Origin: Luidia sarsii | Lineage: Eukaryota; Echinodermata; Asteroidea; Paxillosida; Luidiidae | NCBI GenBank assembly: GCA_949987565.1 | Contig: OX465109.1 | Coordinates: forward strand, 18,644,415-18,708,414 | Length of the DNA: 64,000 nt | Reading direction: 5' to 3' | In this document: positions 15,801 through 27,479 of the stretch, in pieces | Position numbering within the stretch: position 1 is the first letter of the stretch | How the letters are laid out: every line of letters begins with the position of its first letter | Made by a program: the position numbers and the translations under genes | Notes under the pieces: generated by a model | Told to the model about the DNA's origin: nothing | The model's database searches: none | The model's input: only the letters and a program-made list of their open reading frames with translations

Positions 15801-18119
15801 CTCAGTAACTTTAACACTTGTCGTTAGAGGAACCCTAGACCTCTTCCTAGGGCAAATTTGAATCTCGTCAGCATCATATTTAATGAAATATTAATTTGCA
15901 AACCCTATCTTCCTACTCAGTTACTCTCTGCCGTCGACCATAATGCCAGCGACTGGACAATGGCAGCTCAGAGAAACAGGTAGGGTCGCTCCCTTCTCCT
16001 GAAAATGTTTGAATAGAAAATGACTCAGAATTCAGATGTTTTGACTTAGGCCATTTGAGGAATCCTAGGGCTACTTTCAAGCCAAGTTTCAAGAATCAAA
16101 ACCTAAAATGTAATACGATATGAACACGCAAGGAATATATCTCTGCCCATCACCACCAAAATCTTCGAATCAACGTCCGCTCGTATGAATACACAGTTGA
16201 CACTCAGACAGATGAAGGGTCGTTGCCTTTCCGTGGAAAACCATCAAAAGAAATGTTCTCCAAACTAACTCAGTAACTTTAACACTTGTCGTTAGAGGAA
16301 CCCTAGACCTCTTCCTAGGGCAAATTTGAATCTCGTCAACATCATATTTAATGAAATATTAATTTGCAAACCCTATCTTCCTACTCAGTTACTCTCTGCC
16401 GTCGACCATAATGCCAGCGACTGGACAATGGCAGCTCAGAGAAACAGGTAGGGTCGCTCTCTTCTCCTGAAAATGTTTGAATAGAAATTGACTCAGAATT
16501 CAGATGTTTTGACTTAGGCCATTCGAGGAATCCTAGGGCTACTTTCAAGCCAAGTCTCAAGAATCAAAACTTCAAATGTAATACGATATGCACACGCAAG
16601 GAATATATCTCTGCCCATCACCTCCAAAATCTGCGATTCAACGTCCGCACGTATGAATATACACAGTTGACACTCAGACAGATGAAGGGTCGTTGCCTTT
16701 CCGTGGAAAACCATCAAAAGAAATGTTCTCCAAACTCAGTAACTTTAACACTTGTCGTTAGAGGAACCCTAGACCTCTTCCTAGGGCAAATTTGAATCTC
16801 GTCAGCATCATATTTAATGAAATATTAATTTGCAAACCCTATCTTCCTACTCAGTTACTCTCTGCCTTCGACCATAATGCCAGCGACTGGACAATGGCAG
16901 CTCAGAGAAACAGGTAGGGTCGCTCCCTTCTCCTGAAAATGTTTGAATAGAAATTGACCCCGAATTCACATGTTTTAACTCAGGCCATTCGAGGAATCCT
17001 AGGGCTACTTTCAAGCCAAGTTTCAAGAATCAAAACCTAAAATGTATTACGATATGAACACGCAAGGAATATATCTCTGCCCATCACTTCAAAAATCTGC
17101 GATTCCACGTCCGCACGTATGAATACACAGTTGACACTCAGACAAATGAAGGGTCCTTGCCTTTCCGTGGAAAACCATCAAAAGAAATGTTCTCCAAACT
17201 CAGTAACTCTAACACTTGTCGTTAGAGGAACCCTAGACCTCTTCCTATGGCAAATTTGAATCTCGTCAGCTTCATATTTAATGAAATATTAATTTGCAAA
17301 CCCTATCTTCCTTCTCAGTTACTCTCTGCCGTCGACCATAATGCTAGCGACTGGACAATGGCAGCTCAGAGAAACAGGTAGGGTCGCTCCCTTCTCCTGA
17401 AAATGTTTGAATAGAAATTGACTCAGAATTCAGATGTTTTGACCTAGGCCATTCGAGGAATCCTAGGGCTACTTTCAAGCCAAGTTTCAAGAATCAAAAC
17501 CTAAAATGTAATACGATATGAACACGAAAGGAATATATCTCTGCCCATCACCTCCAAAATCTGCGAATCAACGTCCGCTCGTATGAATACACAGTTGACA
17601 CTCAGACAGATGAAGGATCGTTGCCTTTTCGTGGAAAACCATCAAAAGAAATGTTTTCCAAACTCAGTAACTTTAACACTTGTCGTTAGAAGAACCCTAG
17701 ACCTGTTCTTAGGGCAAATTTGAATCTCGTCAGCATCATATTTAATGAAATATTAATTTGCAAACCCTATCTTCCTACTCAGTTACTGTCTGCCGTCGAC
17801 CATAATGCCAGCGACCGGACAATGGCAGCTCAGAGAAACAGGTAGGGTCGCTCCCTTCTCCTGAAAATGTTTGAATAGAAATTGACCCCGAATTCACATG
17901 TTTTAACTCAGGCCATTCGAGGAATCCTAGGGCTACTTTCAAGCCAAGTTTCAAGAATCAAAACCTAAAATGTATTACGATATGAACACGCAAGGAATAT
18001 ATCTCTGCCCATCACTTCAAAAATCTGCGATTCCACGTCCGCACGTATGAATATACACAGTTGACACTCAGACAAATGAAGGGTCGTTGCCTTTCCTTTG
18101 AAAACCATCAAAAGAAATG

Positions 18120-21100
18120 TTCTCCAAACTCAGTAACTTTAACACTTGTCGTTAGAGGAACCCTAGACCTCTTCCTAGGGCAAATTTGAATCTCGTCAGC
18201 ATCATATTTAATGAAATATTATTTTGCAAACCCTATCTTCCTACTCAGTTACTCTCTGCCGTCGACCATAATGCCAGCGACCGGACAAAGGCAGCTCGGA
18301 GAAACATATAGCCTAGGGTCGGTTCCTTCTCCTGAAAATGTTTGAATAGAAATCGACTCCGAATTCAGATGTTTTGACTCAGGCCATTCGAGGAATCCTA
18401 GGGCTACTTTCAAGCCAAGTCTCAAGAATCAAAACTTCAAATGTAATACGATATGCACACGCAAGGAATATATCTCTGCCCATCACCTCCAAAATCTGCG
18501 ATTCAACGTCCGCACGTATGAATATACACAGTTGACACTCAGACAGATGAAGGGTCGTTGCCTTTCCGTGGAAAACCATCAAAAGAAATGTTCTCCAAAC
18601 TCAGTAACTTTAACACTTGTCGTTAGAGGAACCCTAGACCTCTTCCTAGGGCAAATTTGAATCTCGTCAGCATCATATTTAATGAAATATTAATTTGCAA
18701 ACCCTATCTTCCTACTCAGTTACTCTCTGCCTTCGACCATAATGCCAGCGACTGGACAATGGCAGCTCAGAGAAACAGGTAGGGTCGCTCCCTTCTCCTG
18801 AAAATGTTTGAATAGAAATTGACTCAGAATTCAGCTGTTTTGACTTAGGCCATTCGAGGAATCCTAGGGCTACTTTCAAGCCAAGTTTCAAGAATCAAAA
18901 CCTAAAATGTATTACGATATGAACACGCAAGGAATATATCTCTGCCCATCACTTCAAAAATCTGCGATTCCACGTCCGCACGTATGAATATACACAGTTG
19001 ACACTCAGACAAATGAAGGGTCGTTGCCTTTCCTTTGAAAACCATCAAAAGAAATGTTCTCCAAACTCAGTAACTTTAACACTTGTCGTTAAAGGAACCC
19101 CAGACCTCTTCCTAGGGCAAATTTGAATCTCGTCAGCATCATATTTAATGAAATATTATTTTGCAAACCCTATCTTCCTACTCAGTTACTCTCTGCCGTC
19201 GACCATAATGCCAGCGACCGGACAAAGGCAGCTCAGAGAAACATATAGCCTAGGGTCGGTTCCTTCTCCTGAAAATGTTTGAATAGAAATCGACTCCGAA
19301 TTCAGATGTTTTGACTCAGGCCATTCGAGGAATCCTAGGGCTACTTTCAAGCCAAGTCTCAAGAATCAAAACTTCAAATGTAATACGATATGCACACGCA
19401 AGGAATATATCTCTGCCCATCACCTCCAAAATCTGCGATTCAACGTCCGCACGTATGAATATACACAGTTGACACTCAGACAGATGAAGGGTCGTTGCCT
19501 TTCCGTGGAAAACCATCAAAAGAAATGTTCTCCAAACTCAGTAACTTTAACACTTGTCGTTAGAGGAACCCTAGACCTCTTCCTAGGGCAAATTTGAATC
19601 TCGTCAGCATCATATTTAATGAAATATTAATTTGCAAACCCTATCTTCCTACTCAGTTACTCTCTGCCTTCGACCATAATGCCAGCGACTGGACAATGGC
19701 AGCTCAGAGAAACAGGTAGGGTCGCTCCCTTCTCCTGAAAATGTTTGAATAGAAATTGACTCAGAATTCAGATGTTTTGACTTAGGCCATTCGAGGAATC
19801 CTAGGGCTACTTTCAAGCCAAGTTTCAAGAATCAAAACCTAAAATGTAATACGATATGAACCCGCAAGGAATATATCTCTGCCCATCACCTCCAAAATCT
19901 GCGAATCAACGTCCGCTCGTATTAATACACAGTTGACACTCAGACAGATGAAGGATCGTTGCCTTTTCGTGGAAAACCATCAAAAGAAATGTTCTCCAAA
20001 CTCAGTAACTTTAACACTTGTCGTTAGAGGAACCCTAGACCTGTTCTTAGGGCAAATTTGAATCTCGTCAGCATCATATTTAATGAAATATGAATTTGCA
20101 AACCCTATCTTCCTACTCAGTTACTGTCTGCCGTCGACCATAATGCCAGCGACCGGACAATGGCAGCTCAGAGAAACAGGTAGGGTCGCTCCCTTCTCCT
20201 GAAAATGTTTGAATAGAAATTGACTCAGAATTCAGATGTTTTGACTTACGCCATTCGAGGAATCCTAGGGCTACTTTCAAGCCAAGTTTCAAGAATCAAA
20301 ACTTCAAATGTAATACGATATGAACACTCAAGTAATAAATCTCTGCCCATCACCTCCAAAATCTGCGAATCAACGTCCGCTCGTATGAATACACAGTTGA
20401 CACTCAGACAGATGAAGGGTCGTTGCCTTTCCGTGGAAAACCATCAAAAGAAATGTTCTTCAAACTCAGTAACTTTAACACTTGTCGTTAGAGGAACCCT
20501 AGACCTCTTCCTAGGGCAAATTTGAATCTCGTCAGCATCATATTTAATGAAGTATTAATTTGCAAACCCTATCTTCCTACTCAGTTACTCTCTGCCGTCG
20601 ACCATAATGCCAGCGACTGGACAATGGCAGCTCAGAGAAACAGGTAGGGTCGCTCCCTTCTCCTGAAAATGTTTGAATAGAAATTGACTCAGAATTCAGA
20701 TGTTTTGACCTAGGCCATTCGAGGAATCCTAGGGCTACTTTCAAGCCAAGTTTCAAGAATCAAAACCTAAAATGTAATACGATATGAACACGCAAGGAAT
20801 ATATCTCTGCCCATCACCTCCAAAATCTGCGAATCAACGTCCGCTCGTATGAATACACAGTTGACACTCAGACAGATGAAGGATCGTTGCCTTTCCCTGG
20901 AAAACCATCAAAAGAAATGTTTTCCAAACTCAGTAACTTTAACACTTGTCGATAGAGGAACCCTAGACCTCTTCTTAGGGCAAATTTGAATCTCCTCAGC
21001 ATCATATTTAATGAAATATTAATTTGCAAACCCTATCTTCCTACTTAGTTACTGTCTGCCGTCGACCATAATGCCAGCGACTGGACAATGGCAGCTCAGA

Positions 21101-24100
21101 GAAACAGGTAGGGTCGCTCCCTTCTCTTGAAAATGTTTTAATAGAAATTGACCCCGAATTCACATGTTTTAACTCAGGCCATTCGAGGAATCCTAGGGCT
21201 ACTTTCAAGCCAAGTTTCAAGAATCAAAACCTAAAATGTATTACGATATGAACACGCAAGGAATATATCTCTGCCCATCACTTCAAAAATCTGCGATTCC
21301 ACGTCCGCACGTATGAATATACACAGTTGACACTCAGACAAATGAAGGGTCGTTGCCTTTCCGTTGAAAACCATCAAAAGAAATGTTCTCCAAACTCAGT
21401 AACTTTAACACTTGTCATTAGAGGAACCCTAGACCTCTTCCTAGGGCAAATTTGAATCTCGTCAGCATCATATTTAATGAAATATTATTTTGCAAACCCT
21501 ATCTTCCTACTCAGTTACTCTCTGCCGTCGACCATAATGCCAGCGACCGGACAAAGGCAGCTCAGAGAAACATATAGCCTAGGGTCGGTTCCTTCTCCTG
21601 AAAATGTTTGAATAGAAATCGACTCCGAATTCAGATGTTTTGACTCAGGCCATTCGAGGAATCCTAGGGCTACTTTCAAGCCAAGTCTCAAGAATCAAAA
21701 CTTCAAATGTAATACAATATGCACACGCAAGGAATATATCTCTGCCCATCACCTCCAAAATCTGCGATTCAACGTCCGCACGTATGAATATACACAGTTG
21801 ACACTCAGACAGATGAAGGGTCGTTGCCTTTCCGTGGAAAACCATCAAAAGAAATGTTCTCCAAACTCAGTAACTTTAACACTTGTCGTTAGAGGAACCC
21901 TAGACCTCTTCCTAGGGCAAATTTGAATCTCGTCAGCATCATATTTAATGAAATATTAATTTGCAAACCCTATCTTCCTACTCAGTTACTCTCTGCCTTC
22001 GACCATAATGCCAGCGACTGGACAATGGCAGCTCAGAGAAACAGGTAGGGTCGCTCCCTTCTCCTGAAAATGTTTGAATAGAAATTGACTCAGAATTCAG
22101 ATGTTTTGACTTAGGCCATTCGAGGAATCCTAGGGCTACTTTCAAGCCAAGTTTCAAGAATCAAAACCTAAAATGTATTACGATATGAACACGCAAGGAA
22201 TATATCTCTGCCCATCACTTCAAAAATCTGCGATTCCACGTCCGCACGTATGAATATACACAGTTGACACTCAGACAAATGAAGGGTCGTTGCCTTTCCT
22301 TTGAAAACCATCAAAAGAAATGTTCTCCAAACTCAGTAACTTTAACACTTGTCGTTAGAGGAACCCTAGACCTCTTCCTAGGGCAAATTTGAATCTCGTC
22401 AGCATCATATTTAATGAAATATTATTTTGCAAACCCTATCTTCCTACTCAGTTACTCTCTGCCGTCGACCATAATGCCAGCGACCGGACAAAGGCAGCTC
22501 AGAGAAACATATAGCCTAGGGTCGGTTCCTTCTCCTGAAAATGTTTGAATAGAAATCGACTCCGAATTCAGATGTTTTGACTCAGGCCATTCGAGGAATC
22601 CTAGGGCTACTTTCAAGCCAAGTCTCAAGAATCAAAACTTCAAATGTAATACGATATGCACACGCAAGGAATATATCTCTGCCCATCACCTCCAAAATCT
22701 GCGATTCAACGTCCGCACGTATGAATATACACAGTTGACACTCAGACAGATGAAGGGTCGTTGCCTTTCCGTGGAAAACCATCAAAAGAAATGTTCTCCA
22801 AACTCAGTAACTTTAACACTTGTCGTTAGAGGAACCCTAGACCTCTTCCTAGGGCAAATTTGAATCTCGTCAGCATCATATTTAATGAAATATTAATTTG
22901 CAAACCCTATCTTCCTACTCAGTTACTCTCTGCCTTCGACCATAATGCCAGCGACTGGACAATGGCAGCTCAGAGAAACAGGTAGGGTCGCTCCCTTCTC
23001 CTGAAAATGTTTGAATAGAAATTGACTCAGAATTCAGATGTTTTGACTTAGGCCATTCGAGGAATCCTAGGGCTACTTTCAAGCCAAGTTTCAAGAATCA
23101 AAACCTAAAATGTAATACGATATGAACACGAAAGGAATATATCTCTGCCCATCACCTCCAAAATCTGCGAATCAACGTCCGCTCGTATGAATACACAGTT
23201 GACACTCAGACAGATGAAGGATCGTTGCCTTTTCGTGGAAAACCATCAAAAGAAATGTTCTCCAAACTCAGTAACTTTAACACTTGTCGTTAGAGGAACC
23301 CTAGACCTGTTCTTAGGGCAAATTTGAATCTCGTCAGCATCATATTTAATGAAATATGAATTTGCAAACCCTATCTTCCTACTCAGTTACTGTCTGCCGT
23401 CGACCATAATGCCAGCGACCGGACAATGGCAGCTCAGAGAAACAGGTAGGGTCGCTCCCTTCTCCTGAAAATGTTTGAATAGAAATTGACTCAGAATTCA
23501 GATGTTTTGACTTAGGCCATTCGAGGAATCCTAGGGCTACTTTCAAGCCAAGTTTCAAGAATCAAAACTTCAAATGTAATACGATATGAACACTCAAGTA
23601 ATAAATCTCTGCCCATCACCTCCAAAATCTGCGAATCAACGTCCGCTCGTATGAATACACAGTTGACACTCAGACAGATGAAGGGTCGTTGCCTTTCCGT
23701 GGAAAACCATCAAAAGAAATGTTCTTCAAACTCAGTAACTTTAACACTTGTCGTTAGAGGAACCCTAGACCTCTTCCTAGGGCAAATTTGAATCTCGTCA
23801 GCATCATATTTAATGAAGTATTAATTTGCAAACCCTATCTTCCTACTCAGTTACTCTCTGCCGTCGACCATAATGCCAGCGACTGGACAATGGCAGCTCA
23901 GAGAAACAGGTAGGGTCGCTCCCTTCTCCTGAAAATGTTTGAATAGAAATTGACTCAGAATTCAGATGTTTTGACCTAGGCCATTCGAGGAATCCTAGGG
24001 CTACTTTCAAGCCAAGTTTCAAGAATCAAAACCTAAAATGTAATACGATATGAACACGCAAGGAATATATCTCTGCCCATCACCTCCAAAATCTGCGAAT

Positions 24101-25320
24101 CAACGTCCGCTCGTATGAATACACAGTTGACACTCAGACAGATGAAGGATCGTTGCCTTTCCCTGGAAAACCATCAAAAGAAATGTTTTCCAAACTCAGT
24201 AACTTTAACACTTGTCGATAGAGGAACCCTAGACCTCTTCTTAGGGCAAATTTGAATCTCCTCAGCATCATATTTAATGAAATATTAATTTGCAAACCCT
24301 ATCTTCCTACTTAGTTACTGTCTGCCGTCGACCATAATGCCAGCGACTGGACAATGGCAGCTCAGAGAAACAGGTAGGGTCGCTCCCTTCTCTTGAAAAT
24401 GTTTTAATAGAAATTGACCCCGAATTCACATGTTTTAACTCAGGCCATTCGAGGAATCCTAGGGCTACTTTCAAGCCAAGTTTCAAGAATCAAAACCTAA
24501 AATGTATTACGATATGAACACGCAAGGAATATATCTCTGCCCATCACTTCAAAAATCTGCGATTCCACGTCCGCACGTATGAATATACACAGTTGACACT
24601 CAGACAAATGAAGGGTCGTTGCCTTTCCGTTGAAAACCATCAAAAGAAATGTTCTCCAAACTCAGTAACTTTAACACTTGTCATTAGAGGAACCCTAGAC
24701 CTCTTCCTAGGGCAAATTTGAATCTCGTCAGCATCATATTTAATGAAATATTATTTTGCAAACCCTATCTTCCTACTCAGTTACTCTCTGCCGTCGACCA
24801 TAATGCCAGCGACCGGACAAAGGCAGCTCAGAGAAACATATAGCCTACGGTCGGTTCCTTCTCCTGAAAATGTTGGAATAGAAATTGACTCCGAATTCAG
24901 ATGTTTTGACTCAGGCCATTCGAGGAATCCTAGGGCTACTTTTAAGCCAAGTCTCAAGAATCAAAACTTCAAATGTAATACGATATGCACACGCAAGGAA
25001 TATATCTCTGCCCATCACCTCCATAATCTGCGATTCAACGTCCGCACGTATGAATATACACAGTTGACACTCAGACAGATGAAGGGTCGTTGCCTTTCCG
25101 TGGAAAACCATCAAAAGAATTGTTCTCCAAACTCAGTAACTTTAACACTTGTCGTTAGAGGAACCCTAGACCTCTTCCTAGGGCAAATTTGAATCTCGTC
25201 AGCATCATATTTAATGAAATATTAATTTGCAAACCCTATCTTCCTACTCAGTTACTCTCTGCCTTCTACCATAATGCCAGCGACTGGACAATGGCAGCTC
25301 AGAGAAACAGGTAGGGTCGC
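18120..25320 (+). repeat. Seven-unit higher-order repeat, 3266 bp, two full copies plus part of a third (subfamily A)
   Basis: Private variants repeat at exactly 3266 bp: unit landmarks at 18379, 21645 and 24911, and at 19316 and 22582. Rare substitutions CCCTGGAAAA (about 20895 and 24161), GTCGATAGAGG (20949, 24215), CTCTTGAAAATGTTTTAAT (21125, 24391) and TGTCATTAGAGG (21413, 24679) confirm copy-to-copy identity. Within each copy some units carry a roughly 9-bp longer variant reading CATATAGCCTAGGGTCGG in place of CAGGTAGGGTCG. Confidence 0.85.
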
Positions 25321-26686
25321 TCCCTTCTCCTGAAAATGTTTGAATAGAAATTGATTCCGAATTCAGATGTTTTGACTCAGGCCATTCCAGGAATCCTAGG
25401 GCTACTTTAAAGCCATTTTTCAAGAATCAAAACTTCAAATGTAATACGATATGAACACTCAAGTAATAAATCTCTGCCCATCACCTCCAAAATCTGCGAA
25501 TCAACGTCCGCTCGTATGAATACACAGTTGACACTCAGACAGATGAAGGGTCGTTGCCTTTCCGTGGAAAACCATCAAAAGAAATGTTCTTCAAACTCAG
25601 TAACTTTAACACTTGTCGTTAGAGGAACCCTAGACCTCTTCCTAGGGCAAATTTGAATCTCGTCAACATCATATTTAATGAACTATTATTTTGCAAACCC
25701 TATCTTCCTACTCAGTTACTCTCTGCCGTCGACCATAATGCCAGCGACTGGACAATGGCAGCTCAGAGAAACAGGTAGGGTCGCTCCCTTCTCCTGAAAA
25801 TGTTTGAATAGAAATTGACTCAGAATTCAGATGTTTTGACCTAGGCCATTCGAGGAATCCTAGGGCTACTTTCAAGCCAAGTTTCAAGAATCAAAACCTA
25901 AAATGTAATACGATATAAACACGCAAGGAATATATCTCTGCCCATCACATCCAAAATCTGCGAATCAACGTCCGCTCGTATGAATACACAGTTGACACAC
26001 AGACAGATGAAGGATCGTTGCCTTTCCGTGGAAAACCATCAAAAGAAATGTTTTCCAAACTCAGTAACTTTAACACTTGTCGTTAGAGGAACCCTAGACC
26101 TCTTCCTAGGGCAAATTTGAATCTCGTCAGCATCATATTTAATGAAATATTATTTTGCAAACCCTATCTTCCTACTCAGTTACTCTCTGCCGTCGACCAT
26201 AATGCCAGCGAATTCAGATGTTTTGACTCAGGCCATTCGAGGAATCCTAGGGCTACTTTCAAGCCAAGTTTCAAGAATCAAAACCTAAAATATAATACGA
26301 TATGAACCCGCAAGGAATATATCTCTGCCCATCACCTCCAAAATCTGCGAATCTACGTCCGCTCGTATGAATACACAGTTGACACTCAGACAAATGAAGG
26401 GTCGTTGCCTTTCCGTGGAAAACCATCAAAAGAAATGTTTTCCAAACTCAGTAACTTTAACACTTGTCGTCAGAAGAACTCTAGACCTCTTCTTCTGGCA
26501 AATTTGAATCTCGTCAGCATCATATTTAATAAATTATTAATTTGCAAACCCTATCTTCCTACTCAGTTACTCTCTGCCGTCGACCATAATGCCAGCGACT
26601 GGACAATGGCAGCTTTTTATAGGCCAGGTTTCAGGAACAAAAATGTAATATTGAATACGATATGAACATGCAAATAATATATCTCT

Positions 26687-26711
26687 CCCCGATAACCCCC
26701 CTCCCCAACCC
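26687..26711 (-). other. G-quadruplex motif, first of one per B unit
   Basis: The + strand has C-runs of 4, 6, 4 and 3 bases separated by 5, 1 and 2 bases, so the - strand reads as a canonical four-run G-quadruplex motif with short loops. An equivalent motif lies at 27622-27645 and in nearly every B unit, about 467 bp apart. Subfamily A units have no C-runs at the corresponding place. Folding is predicted from base pattern only. Confidence 0.75.
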
Positions 26712-27479
26712 GCTGGTCATTGTTTTTTCTATAAGTACACAGATAGGGCACAGACAGATCCAGGTTCGTTCCCTTTTCTTTGAAAATGATCAATAGAAAT
26801 TGTCTCCAAATTCACTAACTTTACCACCGATTGCTAGAGGAACCCTAGACCTATCAATATGCAAAACCTGAGCTTCCTCGATGTCATATTTAATGGATTA
26901 TCTAATTTCAAACGAAATATTTCTCCTCAGTCACTCTCCGCCGTGGATTTTAACCCAGTGATGGTGCACATCCTGCTTCCAGAACCAGGTAGGGTTGCTC
27001 TCTTCTCCCAAAAATGTATGAATAAAAATTAACTCCGATTTCAGGAGTTTCAATTCAGGCCGATAGAGGAAACCTGGGTTTATCTATAGGGCAAGTTTCA
27101 GAAACAAAAATGTAATATTGAATACGATATGAACATGCAAAGAATATATCTCTGCCCTATCACCCCCTCCCCAACCCGCTGGTCATTGTTTGCTTCTATG
27201 AGTACATAGATAGAGCACAGACAGATCCAGGTTCGTTCCCTTTTCTTTGAAAATGATCAATAGAAATTTTCTCCTGATTCACTAACTTTACCACAGATCG
27301 CTAGAGGAACCCTACACCTATCTTTATGCAAAACCTGAGCTTGCTCGATGTCATATTTAATGAAATATCTAATTTCAAACGAAACATTTCTCCTCAGTCA
27401 CTCTCCGCCGTGGCTTTTAACCCAGTGATGGTGCACATGCAGCTTCCAGAACAAGGTAGGGTTGCTCTGTTGTTCTCAA

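Larger units (their letters stand above)
1..26613 (+). repeat. Satellite array, subfamily A (464-bp unit, ~57 copies)
   Basis: Head-to-tail tandem repeat, all units in one orientation. The anchor CTCAGTAACTTTAACACTTG starts at 11, 475, 939, 1403 and 1867, giving exactly 464 bp per unit; some units gain 2 bp (ATATACAC instead of ATACAC). The array is truncated by the left window edge. Each unit is itself a dimer of two related halves (about 230 and 234 bp). Conserved landmarks are the dyad CCCTAG-N8-CTAGGG, the AT-rich stretch around CATATTTAATGAAATATTAA, and CCGTCGACCATAATGCC. Units differ from each other at scattered sites, and private variants recur at multi-unit spacing, so higher-order repeats are present. 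I see no reverse transcriptase, transposase or other coding content. Short open frames recur once per several units on both strands and follow the repeat, not a gene. Whether the array is transcribed or centromeric is unknown. Confidence 0.97.

Noticed and set aside
3480..25192. Recurring 60-149-codon frames in array A, such as the 67-residue - strand frame beginning MMVFHGKATTLHLSECQ
   Set aside because: They follow the repeat unit, exist only in some units, occur on both strands at once and are ended by single-base differences. There is no domain, and no sign that protein is conserved more than DNA.
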